From assembly GCA_030583885.1 (NCBI GenBank), contig CP129480.1, forward strand, positions 186,001 to 250,000: a DNA stretch of 64,000 nt, read 5' to 3'. Origin of the DNA: Anaerolineales bacterium. GTDB taxonomy: Bacteria; Chloroflexota; Anaerolineae; Anaerolineales; Villigracilaceae. This document shows, one piece after another, positions 54,454 through 63,907 of the stretch; within the stretch, counting starts at the first letter, position 1, and each line of letters begins with the position of its first letter. The notes below the pieces were generated by a model. That model had not been told where the DNA came from and did no database searches. It saw nothing but the letters and a program-made list of their open reading frames with translations. Both the position numbers and the translations under genes were made by a program.

Positions 54454-55519
54454 TTCAGGTTAACTGAAGTTGCCTAACAGAAAGACCGGCGGCATGAAAG
54501 AAGCCAAGAAGTAAGTCTGGTCGACGACGCAAGCGAGCAAAACCACGATCAAGCATTGAGCGAATCTCCTCTTTAGAAGTTGGACGAGCATTTCTGAGAT
54601 GTTGTTTAACATTTCCGTGACAATACTCTTCCGGATTGAGCTGTGGAGCGTAAGCAGGTAACTCTTCAATCATGATCTCAGGATGCTGGCAGAGATAAGC
54701 TTTGGTGAGCTTGCTAAGATGAATACGGGCTCGATCCCAGATCAAGATGATTTTTCCAGGTACCTGCCTACGGAGGTGTTCAAGTGCCTCAATCAAGTTA
54801 TCGCTTTTTATCGAACCTTCAAAACATTTCTTGTAGATCTTGCCTGTAAGTGTCAGCGCTACGGCTGTCGATAGCGCTCGACGATCTTTGGTTACCCGTC
54901 GAAAAACGGGTCTCTTGCCAGTCCGAGCCCACGTCGTAGCCAATATTTCTTGAAAGGAGAACCCAAATTCATCCCAAAATACGATTTTTGCTTTGAGACG
55001 ATGTGACTTTTTTTATCCTTGGCCAATCTCCTAGCAACCAAGCTTCCACTAACTCTTTTTCCTGTTCAATAGCCTGTGGCATTGGCTTTTGTGGACTGAA
55101 ACCTAGTTTGCGCAACAATCGATTGAGGTAATTCGGATGATAAGTGACATCAAATTCTCTTTTGATCAATTTTTGGACACGGTCCAATGTCCAGCGATCA
55201 GTTGGATATCCATTCGCCAAAGCCCCTCGTTCCAGCTTCCTCTTTAAGCTTTGCTTTTGTGGATTACTCAACTTCGGCTCGCTACCAGCCGCTTTTCTTT
55301 TTTGGAGTCCGCGCATACCTTTTGTTTCTATGATTCTGGCCCATTGGCCGACCGTGGCCCGGCTTACTCCGAGGTGTCTTGAGATTTCGGCTTTTGACAT
55401 TTTTCCAGCTTTCAACAGCCGTCCACCTTCAAGCCGTCTTTCTTCCATTTGTTCTCGGGTTAGGTATGATGGTTTCCATGTCATACCGACTATTGTAAAT
55501 CAATCTAAGTAAACCTGAA
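54454..55519 (-). mobile_element. IS630-family insertion sequence, 1066 bp
   Basis: The ends are imperfect inverted repeats: left TTCAGGTTAACTGAAG, right (reverse strand) TTCAGGTTTACTTAGA. A TA dinucleotide flanks both sides (54452-54453 and 55520-55521), the target duplication typical of IS630/Tc1 elements. It carries one transposase gene on the minus strand. Its TA-flanked excision restores the host gene's frame exactly. Confidence 0.92.
54455..55484 (-). CDS. IS630-family transposase, split by one base in a poly-A tract
   Basis: The first frame (55484-54969) has MSKAEISRHLGVSRATVGQW (helix-turn-helix) and a second winged-helix part. The second frame continues AKIVFWDEFGFSF, LIWDRARIHLS and QLNPEEYCHG, the three DDE catalytic acids. 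The frames meet at seven As (plus-strand T run 55008-55014); with six As one continuous protein of about 340 residues results. It could be an inactivating insertion, slippage-based expression, or a homopolymer sequencing error. Its stop lies inside the terminal repeat. Confidence 0.85.
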
Positions 55520-56419
55520 TAGGATCCGTTGAGCGTGTTCATTTTGATTTCAAAGAAAAACATGACAGAAGAGATGCGATCCTTCATGAGAACGATCGAA
55601 AAAACTTAGCAAAAGCTGTTTCTGGTTTTGCCAATTCTGGTGGTGGTGTTTTGATTTGGGGAATTGAAGATAAAACATTAAAGCCAAAACAAATAACAAA
55701 CGTACAGCAATTTGTGCAAAACTTACTTGAGCTCGCCCCTCAAATAACTGAGCCAATAGTTGGAAATATAGACGGATGCTGGATAGATTTGGACAATGAA
55801 AGAAAAGATGGTTATGGAATAGTATTTATTCCTGAAAGTGTATTCCCTCCTCACCGTGTAATACTTAATATTGAAGAAATAAAAAATCATTATTTTTTCA
55901 GAAGTGGCAGCACCTTCAACATAGCTTCGCATACAATGCTCGAGGATATGTTTGGGCGAAGACCAAAACCGAATCTGAGCTTAAGTAAGACAATCAACCA
56001 TACAAGCAGTAAAGAGAAATTTCAGAATTTCACAATAATCTTGGGCATTGAAAATAAAGGGCGAGGATCAGCTAAATCGCCATTCCTTGATATAAATGTG
56101 CAGCAACCATATGCAATTTCAAGCTCTGGCATTGATGGTAATGGTGCTTTTGGTTTGCCAAGGTTGCCAGGAATTATTACTGAACGACATCAACGATTCG
56201 GCTCATCTCAAACTAATGTTATTCACCCTGGCGTAACACTCGAGGTTGCTGCAATAAAAGTTGAGTTAGACATATCGAAACTTGAAAAACCGCCTGAGTT
56301 AGTTATCGATTATCAAATTGCCGCGGAGGGTGTTTATCTTATTAGCGGACAAGAGGTTATAGATCTTGCTGAGATACCACCTAAATTCAACTTACAATAT
56401 TAGAAGCTTTGGAGAATTC

Positions 56420-56672
56420 ATGAACTTCACCGACTACCAAACCAAATCCCGCCGTTTTCCGCCTGTCAAACCAGATTTTCCGCAGGGCAAATAAAATTTT
56501 GCAAGGCGCAAACCAAAGTTTCCCACTGGCAAAATAGATTTTGCAAGGCGCAAACCAAAATCTCCCACTGGCAAAGTAAATTTTGCAAGGCGCAAATTTA
56601 TTTTTCCAACCTGCAAACCCAAATCTCAATGGAATTATTATGAAATTCAGTGACTACCAAACCAAATCCCGC
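56420..56672 (+). repeat. Direct repeat of the mazG-like gene's first 11 codons flanking a minisatellite
   Basis: ATG AAC TTC ACC GAC TAC... (56420-56452) and ATG AAA TTC AGT GAC TAC... (56640-56672) encode MNFTDYQTKSR and MKFSDYQTKSR. The first copy has the better ribosome site (GGAG) but stops after 24 codons in the minisatellite; the second opens the intact gene. Confidence 0.85.
56454..56621. repeat. 42-bp tandem repeat (about four units)
   Basis: Units begin ATTTTGCAAGGCGCAAA at 56496, 56538 and 56580, with a diverged unit from 56454. The middle two are nearly identical; the third decays after half its length. Because 42 is a multiple of three, an open minus-strand frame repeats a 14-residue unit (FAPCKIYFASGK). 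No evidence that this is translated. Confidence 0.8.
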
Positions 56673-56969
56673 GTCACCGCAAAATACCCCGCCATCGGGC
56701 ATGGGGTCATCTACCCGACTCTCGGCCTTGTCAACGAGGCGGGAGAGGTGGCGGGCAAGATCAAGAAAATTTTCAGGGACAAAAACGGAGTCATCGGCGA
56801 GGCGGAGCGGGAGGCGCTCAAAGCCGAACTGGGCGACGTGCTCTGGTATCTCGCCCAGGCCTGCACCGAACTGGAAATTTCCCTCGAGGAAGTCGCCGAA
56901 TCCAATTTAACCAAGCTTTTGGACAGGCAGGCGCGCGGTACGATTCAAGGCGATGGAGACAACCGATAA
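56640..56969 (+). CDS. MazG-like nucleotide pyrophosphohydrolase
   Basis: 109 residues. NEAGEVAGKIKK holds the first Glu metal ligands (E-x-x-E-like) and ELGDVLWYLAQACTELEIS the second, as in MazG/NTP-PPase-like all-alpha enzymes that hydrolyse nucleoside triphosphates. ATG at 56640 is chosen as the one that begins the family; only a weak GGA precedes it. The upstream array and a duplicated N-terminus suggest its original start was displaced. Confidence 0.85.
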   Translation: MKFSDYQTKSRVTAKYPAIGHGVIYPTLGLVNEAGEVAGKIKKIFRDKNGVIGEAEREALKAELGDVLWYLAQACTELEISLEEVAESNLTKLLDRQARGTIQGDGDNR

Positions 56970-57074
56970 TAAAGAAACCGCCGCTTTCACGATTTTCAGG
57001 GGAGAACAAACGAAAGCATATGCCTATCGTAAGGAAACTCTAACCTTTTTCCTACACGGAGTCCCCCCGCTTTT

Positions 57075-57090
57075 TGGTAGAATCCTACCA
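57075..57090 (+). promoter_or_regulatory. clpC promoter region with a small palindrome
   Basis: TGGTAG-AATC-CTACCA is a perfect 6-bp inverted repeat overlapping a TAGAAT -10-like box (57078-57083), 27 nt before the clpC ATG. It matches neither CIRCE nor the CtsR operator. A repressor site is possible. Confidence 0.4.
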
Positions 57091-57109
57091 GGAATTTAGG
57101 AGAAACATT

Positions 57110-59593
57110 ATGGCTGGTATGGAAAGATTTACACAGCGGGCAAGGCGTGTTCTCAGCCTCGCGCATCAGGAAGCCGAGCGCGCCCGCCAAAACAGCATTG
57201 GGACCGAACACCTGCTTCTCGGACTCATGGACGAGGAAGGCGGCGTTGCCGGGCGCGTCCTGCGCGACCTCGGCATGACCTCCGACCGCGTCCGTGAAGT
57301 GGTTGCGCGCGTTTCGGGGAACCCGGTCAACTTTGACCCCAACCTGATCGAACTTGCAGCCGAAACCCAGCAGGTGCTCGAATTTGCCGTGGATGAAGCG
57401 CGCCGCCTCGGACATCACTACATCGGAACCGAACACATTTTGCTCGGGCTGGTACGGGTTGAATCCGTCGCAATGGAAGTGCTTCGCAAGCTCGGCGTGA
57501 CGCCCGACCAGATCCGTCGTCAGACACGCCGCGTGTTGAACGAATCCGCTTCCTCCTCACCGACGCCTGCCGGCCCCCCATCAGGCAGCCGCGGCGCTTC
57601 GGCAGCCAACCCCAAGACCCCCCTCGTCGATCAACTCGCTTCGGACCTGACCTCCAAAGCCGAGGAGAAGAAGCTCGACCCCGTCATCGGGCGTCAAATG
57701 GAGATCGAGCGCGTCATTCAAATTTTAGCGCGCCGCACCAAGAACAACCCCGCCCTCATCGGCGAACCCGGCGTCGGCAAGACCGCCATCGTCGAGGGAC
57801 TTGCCCAGCGCATCGTCGAAGGCGACGTCCCTGCACCGCTGATGAACAAGCGCGTCCTTCAACTGGACGTCGGCTCGCTCGTGGCCGGCACCATGTATCG
57901 CGGTCAGTTCGAGGAAAGACTTAAACGGATCATCGATGAGTTGAAAACATCAGGCGCAATCCTGTTCATTGACGAGGTCCATATGCTGGTCGGGGCGGGA
58001 GCCGCAGGGTCATCCGTCGATGCGGCGAACATCCTCAAGCCGGCCTTATCCCGAGGCGAGTTACAGGTCATCGGCGCGACCACCCTGGATGAATATCGCA
58101 AGCATATCGAATCCGATGCCGCGCTCGAACGCCGCTTCCAGCCTGTGCAGGTGGACGAACCCTCCGAGGAGGAAACGATTGCCATCCTCAAGGGCGTCCG
58201 CAGTGCCTACGAAGAGCATCACCATCTGGTCATCTCCGACGAAGCGCTGGAAGCCGCCGCGCATTTATCCTCACGCTACGTCACCGAACGGTTTTTACCC
58301 GACAAAGCCATCGACTTGATCGATGAATCATCCTCGCGTGTACGTATGTACAAAAGTCCCGCCGCAAAACATGCCAAGGATCTGTTCGGGCAATTACGCG
58401 CCGCGCGCCAGAACCGCACCCTTGCATTGGAGGAGGGCAACAACGAAGACATCAAGGAATGGGAGGAGCGTGAAATGGATCTCGGCCAGCAGATCGAACG
58501 CCTGCGCACCGGCTGGGACCGCGCCAACAGCCCGGTGGTTTCCGCGGAGGATATTGCCGAGGTCGTCTCCATGTGGACGGGTGTTCCGCTGATGCAACTG
58601 GCGGAAGCCGAATCACAACGCCTGCTCAAGATGGAGGATGAGTTGCGTAAGGGTATTATCGGGCAGGAGGATGCGATCATCGCCATCTCCCGCGCGGTCC
58701 GCCGCGCACGCGCCGGCTTAAAAGACCCCAAACGCCCGATCGGTTCCTTCATGTTCCTCGGGCCCACAGGCGTGGGCAAAACCGAACTCACCAAAACCCT
58801 CGCCAAATTCATGTTCGGCAGTGAAGATGCTGCCATACAACTGGACATGTCCGAATTCATGGAACGTCACACCGCCGCCCGTCTGGTGGGCGCACCTCCC
58901 GGATACGTCGGCTATGAGGACGCAGGTCAGCTCACCGAAGCGCTGCGCCGCAGGCCGTACTCCATCGTCGTCTTCGACGAGATCGAAAAGGCGCATCCCG
59001 AGGTCCACAACATGCTGCTACAGATCATGGAGGAAGGCCACCTCAGCGATGCGAAGGGACGCAAGGTGGATTTCCGCAACGCCATCATCGTGATGACCTC
59101 CAACATCGGCGCGGATGTCATTAAAAAGCAATCCTCTCTCGGCTTCGCCCTGAAGCGTGACGAGGTGACCGAGGAAAGACTCTCCTATGAGGAAATGCGC
59201 AAGAAGTTGAGTGAGTCGCTCAAGCGCGCCTTCCGCCCCGAATTCATCAACCGCATGGATTCAGTCGTCATCTTCCGCTCGCTCAACAGGGATGACATCC
59301 TGAAGATCGTTTCCCTGGAACTGGACAAGGTCTCCGAACGCATCAAGGACCATAACCTTGTACTGAATGCCACCTCCGAGGCATTGGCCTCCCTTGCAGA
59401 GCAGGGCTTCGATACCGAATTTGGAGCACGGCCGCTGCGCCGCGTCATTCAACAGAAGGTGGAAGACCCCCTTTCCGATAAACTGCTCTCCGGTGAATTC
59501 GTGGAGGGCAACTCCATTGAAGTGAACGTCAATGACGACGGCGAAATCGTGCTTGAAAAATCAGCCGCGCCGCAGCCCGAACCAGCCATCTAG
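57110..59593 (+). CDS. clpC: ATP-dependent Clp protease ATP-binding subunit ClpC
   Basis: An 827-residue Hsp100 unfoldase. Two Clp_N repeats occupy residues 1-145, then a Ser/Pro linker, the first AAA+ domain with GEPGVGKT (218-225), a short middle domain, and the second AAA+ domain with [10 protein letters not shown] and [15 protein letters not shown] Walker B motifs. It feeds unfolded proteins to ClpP. GGAGAAAC lies before the ATG. No McsA/McsB or ctsR partner is nearby. Confidence 0.95.
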   Translation: MAGMERFTQRARRVLSLAHQEAERARQNSIGTEHLLLGLMDEEGGVAGRVLRDLGMTSDRVREVVARVSGNPVNFDPNLIELAAETQQVLEFAVDEARRLGHHYIGTEHILLGLVRVESVAMEVLRKLGVTPDQIRRQTRRVLNESASSSPTPAGPPSGSRGASAANPKTPLVDQLASDLTSKAEEKKLDPVIGRQMEIERVIQILARRTKNNPALIGEPGVGKTAIVEGLAQRIVEGDVPAPLMNKRVLQLDVGSLVAGTMYRGQFEERLKRIIDELKTSGAILFIDEVHMLVGAGAAGSSVDAANILKPALSRGELQVIGATTLDEYRKHIESDAALERRFQPVQVDEPSEEETIAILKGVRSAYEEHHHLVISDEALEAAAHLSSRYVTERFLPDKAIDLIDESSSRVRMYKSPAAKHAKDLFGQLRAARQNRTLALEEGNNEDIKEWEEREMDLGQQIERLRTGWDRANSPVVSAEDIAEVVSMWTGVPLMQLAEAESQRLLKMEDELRKGIIGQEDAIIAISRAVRRARAGLKDPKRPIGSFMFLGPTGVGKTELTKTLAKFMFGSEDAAIQLDMSEFMERHTAARLVGAPPGYVGYEDAGQLTEALRRRPYSIVVFDEIEKAHPEVHNMLLQIMEEGHLSDAKGRKVDFRNAIIVMTSNIGADVIKKQSSLGFALKRDEVTEERLSYEEMRKKLSESLKRAFRPEFINRMDSVVIFRSLNRDDILKIVSLELDKVSERIKDHNLVLNATSEALASLAEQGFDTEFGARPLRRVIQQKVEDPLSDKLLSGEFVEGNSIEVNVNDDGEIVLEKSAAPQPEPAI

Positions 59594-59603
59594 AAAGAGA
59601 CTC

Positions 59604-59635
59604 AATCCCCGGGGGTCTTTCGACCCTCGGGGATT
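59604..59635 (+). terminator. Probable terminator after clpC
   Basis: A 14-bp stem with one mismatch (AATCCCCGGGGGTC / GACCCTCGGGGATT, 4-nt loop). Only a short pyrimidine tail follows, and the next gene begins 8 bp later, so read-through is likely. Confidence 0.55.
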
Positions 59636-59642
59636 CTTTGAT

Positions 59643-60695
59643 ATGAAGAAACAGGAACTTTTCAAACAGGCCGATTACACTTTCCAGCGCGGTAACCGGG
59701 GACTGGCCAAAAAATTATTAACCGAATTTCTGACAGCCCATCCCAGGGATGAGGCCGGGTGGATGTTAATGGCGCGCATCGAGGAGGACAAAGAGCGCAG
59801 GATCGAATGTTGTGAGCGAGCCATCCAGATCAACCCAAACAACCATGAAGCCAGACTGGCACTTCTCCGCCTAAAATCCGCCAGCCCGACACTGCCCAAA
59901 CCGGACGGTATAAACACAAGCATCTGGCGGGCATCCAGGTCCTATAAGAGCACCCTGCGCGCGGTATTGGCGGTTGTGATCGCGGTATTTTTGTTTGGCA
60001 CCACCACGCTTGTGGTGGCCAGGAACAACCCCAAATCAAATCTTGCAAAAATGCTGGCGTTATCAACACCCGTACTGTACGATGAGCCATCCATTGGGGA
60101 TGATATTGCGCCTCAGACCCGCGCCCAGATTGGCGTTACATATCCCCAGTATTCCCCGCTCGTGGACACGTTGATCGGCTTTGCGGTTGAAAATGCAAAA
60201 GACGGCATGGCAGGCGCACCCGAACGTCCCGGCGCCGAGATCATCGTCTCGGACAAAATTGCGCTGGATACGGTAAAAATACTGGAAAACGCAATCCCCC
60301 AGCCCGGTTCATTATCATCCGCAACGATCACTGAACAGCAGATCACTTCCTGGTTTGCCATGGAAATGAAGGACAGCCCGGACCTGCCGCTCAGCGATGT
60401 TCAGGTCTATCTGCGGGATGGCAGGATTCAGGTATGGGGCATCGTCAGTGGAAACGAGAGTTCAACCTCCGCGCTGATTGTTGGAACCCTGAAAATTGAC
60501 AGCAGCAACCAGCCTCATTTTGAAATCGAATCCCTGCAGATCGGGAGGCAAATCATCCCAAAGATACTGGTCTCCCAGGTGCAATCCTGGTTAAATCAGG
60601 TCATAGCCGATCAGATCAATTCGCAGGTTCCAGGGCTGGAATTGATGAATATCAGTGTCACCAAGGGGCTGATCACAGTCTCGGGGATGAGATAG
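59643..60695 (+). CDS. TPR-containing membrane protein, unknown function
   Basis: 350 residues: an N-terminal TPR-like section (FQRGNRGLAKKLLTEFL, EDKERRIECCERAIQINPNN), a single membrane helix at residues 105-126, and an outer domain of about 220 residues with VQVYLRDGRIQVWGIVSG. The outer part vaguely recalls LmeA/DUF2993-type domains. The ATG at 59643 (GGGGA upstream) is chosen over an earlier one within clpC. Confidence 0.65.
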   Translation: MKKQELFKQADYTFQRGNRGLAKKLLTEFLTAHPRDEAGWMLMARIEEDKERRIECCERAIQINPNNHEARLALLRLKSASPTLPKPDGINTSIWRASRSYKSTLRAVLAVVIAVFLFGTTTLVVARNNPKSNLAKMLALSTPVLYDEPSIGDDIAPQTRAQIGVTYPQYSPLVDTLIGFAVENAKDGMAGAPERPGAEIIVSDKIALDTVKILENAIPQPGSLSSATITEQQITSWFAMEMKDSPDLPLSDVQVYLRDGRIQVWGIVSGNESSTSALIVGTLKIDSSNQPHFEIESLQIGRQIIPKILVSQVQSWLNQVIADQINSQVPGLELMNISVTKGLITVSGMR

Positions 60696-60705
60696 AAACC
60701 TCCAG

Positions 60706-60731
60706 GACCGCCTTGAACGGGCGGTCTTTTT
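60706..60731 (+). terminator. Intrinsic terminator
   Basis: GACCGCC-TTGAACG-GGCGGTC followed by TTTTT, just after the TPR gene. Confidence 0.9.
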
Positions 60732-60814
60732 CGTTAAAACTGTAATCATTCCTTAAGAATATTTCCGTGTCACGCCGCGTCTGATCCGCAGACCAACAAC
60801 AAGGAGTATGTACC

Positions 60815-61366
60815 ATGAACGCAAATTATGAAACCGTCACCCTGGCTGGGGGATGCTTTTGGTGTCTGGAAGCTGTTTATGACGAAGTGAAGGGCATCCT
60901 CTCCGTAGACTCAGGCTACGCCAACGGGCATGTTCCCAACCCCAATTACCGCGCCGTTTGTAATGGAGACACGGGTCATGCCGAAGTGGTGCAGATCAAA
61001 TTCGACCCATCTGTGATTTCATTCCGCGATATTCTTAATGTCTTCTTCGCCATCCATGACCCCACCACGTTGAACCGCCAGGGCGGGGACGCGGGCACGC
61101 AGTATCGTTCCGGCATTTATTATCATACGCCTGAGCAAAAAGAAGCTGCCGAGCAAACCATCCGCGAGCTGGACGCACAGAAAATCTGGGACAACCCGAT
61201 TGTCACCGAAGTGGAACCGCTCAAGGATTTCTACATCGCCGAGGATTATCATCAGGAATACTTCGTGCACAATCAATTCCAGCCGTACTGCATGGCGGTC
61301 GTGGCGCCGAAGGTCACGAAATTCCGCAAGCACTTTTTGGAGCTGTGGAAGAACCAGGCAGCCTAA
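60815..61366 (+). CDS. msrA: Peptide methionine-S-sulfoxide reductase A
   Basis: 183 residues. AGGCFWCLEAVYDEVKG contains the catalytic Cys14 of the GCFWC motif, and YCNGDTG-like CNGDTGHAEVVQIKFDP follows. TEVEPLKDFYIAEDYHQEYF is the C-terminal signature. It repairs oxidised methionine. AAGGAG precedes the ATG, and a strong terminator follows the stop. Confidence 0.95.
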   Translation: MNANYETVTLAGGCFWCLEAVYDEVKGILSVDSGYANGHVPNPNYRAVCNGDTGHAEVVQIKFDPSVISFRDILNVFFAIHDPTTLNRQGGDAGTQYRSGIYYHTPEQKEAAEQTIRELDAQKIWDNPIVTEVEPLKDFYIAEDYHQEYFVHNQFQPYCMAVVAPKVTKFRKHFLELWKNQAA

Positions 61367-61375
61367 GCGCTCTCC

Positions 61376-61413
61376 AGACTTCGGATGTCTTAAAGATTTC
61401 CGAAGTCTTTTTT
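61376..61413 (+). terminator. Intrinsic terminator after msrA
   Basis: AGACTTCGGA paired with TCCGAAGTCT, then TTTTT. Confidence 0.9.
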
Positions 61414-61415
61414 GT

Positions 61416-61421
61416 TATACT
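61416..61421 (+). promoter_or_regulatory. Extended -10 box (TGTTATACT) for the dus gene
   Basis: TATACT with a TG one base upstream, 9 nt before the ATG and directly after the msrA terminator. Confidence 0.55.
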
Positions 61422-61430
61422 TTCAAGCCT

Positions 61431-62393
61431 ATGAACGAAAGCAAGACTCCCAACTTTTATATCCGTGAATTACCCATCCACGGCGACGCGATCCTTGCCC
61501 CAATGGACGGGTATTCCGACTGGCCCTTCCGCTCGCTGTGCCGCGAGCTCGGCTCGGCCATGAGTTATACCGAATTCGTCAAGGTGGAAAAGATCCTCAG
61601 CCGCTCCAAGGAACCCGCCAAGCGTTTATTCTTCAAGGAAGTTGAACGCCCGCTGACCTTCCAGATCTACGGCGACGACCCCGACCTTATCCTCAACGCC
61701 GCGTTGAAAATCCAGGAACTCAATCCTGATATCATCGACCTGAACATGGGCTGTCCCGCCAAGACCATCGCGGACCGCGGCGCGGGGGTAGGCATGATGC
61801 CTTCGCCGTTAAGAACGGCTCGCACCTTTCGGAAGTTGGTGAAGCACCTGCGCGTGCCTGTCACAGGCAAGATCCGTCTCGGCTGGGACCGTAACAAGAA
61901 CTACAAACTCATCGCGCACATCGTCGAAGAGGAAGGCGGCTCGCTGATCGCCATTCATGGACGCACAAAAGAACAACGTTATGCCGGCGACGCCGATTGG
62001 GATGCGATCGCCGAAGTCAAATCCCTCGTCAAGATTCCCGTCATCGGCAGCGGCGATGTAAAACTGGTGGCGGATATTGAGCGCATGAAACAGCATACCA
62101 ACGTCGATGCCGTCATGATCGGACGCGGCGCCATCGCCAACCCGTGGATCTTCTCGCGCATCGACCGCGACCAGGTCACGCCGCAGATGACGCATGAACT
62201 CGTCCGCGACCATCTCGCTCGCTGCGTCGAATTCTACGGCGACGAAGACGGCTCGCGCCTCTTCCGCAAATACGCCGTGCAATATTTGCTCATGCACACC
62301 CTCACCCGCGACGAGCGTAAGGAGATCCTCAAGCCGCGCCCATCAGGTGAGTTTGCAAAAATGCTCGAACAAATTTATGCAGTCACTTCCTGA
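61431..62393 (+). CDS. tRNA-dihydrouridine synthase
   Basis: 320 residues of the flavin-dependent Dus family. ILAPMDGYSDWPFRSLCREL starts the TIM barrel, LNMGCPAKTIADRGAGVGMM contains the catalytic Cys108, and AIHGRTKEQRYAGDADWDAI and IGRGAIANPWIF follow. It reduces uridine in tRNA D-loops; DusB-like by order of motifs but the subtype is not certain. The ATG is set by the promoter 9 nt before it. Confidence 0.92.
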   Translation: MNESKTPNFYIRELPIHGDAILAPMDGYSDWPFRSLCRELGSAMSYTEFVKVEKILSRSKEPAKRLFFKEVERPLTFQIYGDDPDLILNAALKIQELNPDIIDLNMGCPAKTIADRGAGVGMMPSPLRTARTFRKLVKHLRVPVTGKIRLGWDRNKNYKLIAHIVEEEGGSLIAIHGRTKEQRYAGDADWDAIAEVKSLVKIPVIGSGDVKLVADIERMKQHTNVDAVMIGRGAIANPWIFSRIDRDQVTPQMTHELVRDHLARCVEFYGDEDGSRLFRKYAVQYLLMHTLTRDERKEILKPRPSGEFAKMLEQIYAVTS

Positions 62394-62395
62394 CG

Positions 62396-62401
62396 TATAA
62401 T
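62396..62401 (+). promoter_or_regulatory. -10 box (TATAAT) of a leaderless transcript
   Basis: Begins 2 bp after the dus stop and ends 6 nt before the next ATG, with no ribosome site between. Confidence 0.6.
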
Positions 62402-62407
62402 CACCCC

Positions 62408-62896
62408 ATGATCCTCGATCTGCCCCTCATTCTCGAAACACGGCGCAATCACGCGCTCGAACACGCCACCCTTCACATCCTCAGCCGTCACTTCCCCGGC
62501 CAACGCATGGCGGGACATTCCAACCCGACGGGTTTTTTCCTGCTTGGTAATCTCAACACACAGGATGTGTGGGTCGCCGCCACAGAAGCGCATACGCGAC
62601 TCAACTGCGGCGAAAGCGAACTCGCGATTCATCCCGGCTGCGGGACCAACCTCGCGACCAGCGCGCTGCTTTCCGCGACCTTTGCCTGGGCGCCGCTGCG
62701 AGCGACAAAATCCACCCTGTGGCGATTCCTGCTCATCCCTTTCGCGTTAACCCTTGCCCTTGTCGGTTTCAGCCTCAGCCGTCCGCTGGGACCGTGGCTT
62801 CAGCAACACGTCACCACCGAAGCGAATCTTGGTAATTTGCAGATCGTGGATATTGTTCCTGTTCGCAAGGGCGTTCATCGCATCATTACAAAGTAG
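62408..62896 (+). CDS. DUF6391-like membrane protein
   Basis: 162 residues. RRNHALEHATLHILSRHF, AGHSNPTGFFLLG, ATEAHTRLNCGESELAIHP and GCGTNLATSALLS match a small family (DUF6391) seen in Chloroflexota and Cyanobacteria. A hydrophobic segment around residues 103-127 is probably a membrane helix. The several conserved His, Glu and Cys hint at a metal site. Its stop TAG lies in the palindrome that follows. Confidence 0.7.
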   Translation: MILDLPLILETRRNHALEHATLHILSRHFPGQRMAGHSNPTGFFLLGNLNTQDVWVAATEAHTRLNCGESELAIHPGCGTNLATSALLSATFAWAPLRATKSTLWRFLLIPFALTLALVGFSLSRPLGPWLQQHVTTEANLGNLQIVDIVPVRKGVHRIITK

Positions 62897-62921
62897 GGAC
62901 ACAGCGGCGCTGTGTCCCTAC
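62893..62921. repeat. Perfect palindromic repeat GTAGGGACACAGC
   Basis: GTAGGGACACAGC-GGC and its exact inverted copy end one base before the holA ATG. It resembles small dispersed bacterial palindromes and has no T tail. It includes the preceding gene's stop codon and covers where a holA ribosome site would be. Confidence 0.75.
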
Positions 62922-62922
62922 C

Positions 62923-63900
62923 ATGAAATATATGCCCAACATCTGCCTCCTCTACGGCAACGACGAATTTGCCATTGCGCGCAAACTCAAGGACTTCGAG
63001 TCGGAGTTCAGCGACCCGACAACCGCGGACATGAACACGACCCGTCTCGAAGCGCGCACCATGACCGAGAACGACTTCAATAACGCGGTCAATGCCATGC
63101 CGTTCCTTGCGCCGAAGCGGCTGGTGCTGCTTTCCAACCCTTCTTCCAAATTCAATAATCCCGCCATACGTAAAAAGTTTTTAGAGTTCTCGGAAAAAGC
63201 GCCCGATAGCGCCAAGCTTGTCATCCATGAAATCATCGAACCGAAGGGGGCGGAAAAACACTGGCTGGTGAAATGGGCCGAGAAAAATAAGACGCTCGTC
63301 AGAACGCAGGCATTTTTTCTTCCCAAGCAAAGAGACATGCCCGGCTGGATCGTCAACGAAGCCAAAAAACAAAGCGGACAGATCGAACCACAGGCTGCAA
63401 GCAAACTTGCCGAGATGGTGGGTGTGGATACCCGTCAGGCGGGGATGGAACTCTCCAAACTGCTGGCATATGTCAACTGGGAGCGGCCTGTGCGCGGGTC
63501 CGATGTGGAGGCGGTCTGCATCGTCAGCTCCCAGCAAAGCGTGTTCGATTTCGTGGATGCCTTGTCGCAGGGCAATGCCAAGACCGCGCAGAGATTATTG
63601 CATCGGCTTTTGGAGAACGAGGATGCATTTTCATTATGGGGAATGGTCGTGCGACAATTTCGATTGCTCATCCAAGCGCGTGAGATCCTGGATGGACGGG
63701 GAAACAAAGATGATGTGGCGCGCGCGCTGGGCGTGCATCCATTCGTGGCGGAGAAAACCACCGGGCAGGCGGGGCGCTTTTCGATGGAAGCGCTCGAAGG
63801 AATTTACCGCCGTCTGTTGAAGATCGATGAGCAGGTAAAAACGAGCCAGATCACACTGGATCTGGCTCTGGATACGCTGGTGGTTGAACTGGCAAGATAA
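62923..63900 (+). CDS. holA: DNA polymerase III subunit delta
   Basis: 325 residues. PNICLLYGNDEFAIARKLKD is the usual HolA start (YG-x-D-x-f), FLAPKRLVLLSNPSS and KQSGQIEPQAASKLAEMVG follow, and the C-terminal helical part has VFDFVDALSQGNAKTAQRLL and VHPFVAEKTTGQA. HolA loads the sliding clamp as part of the clamp loader. No ribosome site is visible before ATG 62923 or the in-frame ATG at 62932. Confidence 0.88.
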   Translation: MKYMPNICLLYGNDEFAIARKLKDFESEFSDPTTADMNTTRLEARTMTENDFNNAVNAMPFLAPKRLVLLSNPSSKFNNPAIRKKFLEFSEKAPDSAKLVIHEIIEPKGAEKHWLVKWAEKNKTLVRTQAFFLPKQRDMPGWIVNEAKKQSGQIEPQAASKLAEMVGVDTRQAGMELSKLLAYVNWERPVRGSDVEAVCIVSSQQSVFDFVDALSQGNAKTAQRLLHRLLENEDAFSLWGMVVRQFRLLIQAREILDGRGNKDDVARALGVHPFVAEKTTGQAGRFSMEALEGIYRRLLKIDEQVKTSQITLDLALDTLVVELAR

Positions 63901-63907
63901 ATCCCCC

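Larger units (their letters stand above)
54370..56403 (+). pseudogene. AlbA_2-type ATP-binding-like gene interrupted by an IS630 element
   Basis: The first part, 54370-54453, reads MNQANELFNKIETIKNTNEF and continues to SKVL. The second, 55520-56403, continues VERVHFDFKEKHDRRDA, then KAVSGFANSGGGVLIWGIED, the Schlafen/AlbA_2 signature. Removing the element and one TA target copy joins the parts in frame (SKV-L-GSVERV) into about 320 residues with no stop. AAGGA lies 9 nt before the ATG. The C-terminal 150 residues are unrecognised. Such proteins are often stress- or defence-related. The insertion probably inactivates it. Confidence 0.85.

Noticed and set aside
56454..56621. CRISPR-like array
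   Set aside because: The units are head-to-tail with no unique spacers between them and no cas gene nearby; it is a minisatellite.
56387..56629. 80-residue minus-strand protein with FAPCKIYFASG repeats
   Set aside because: The repetition comes from the 42-bp tandem DNA array; no ribosome site, no family, and it starts inside another gene's 5' region.
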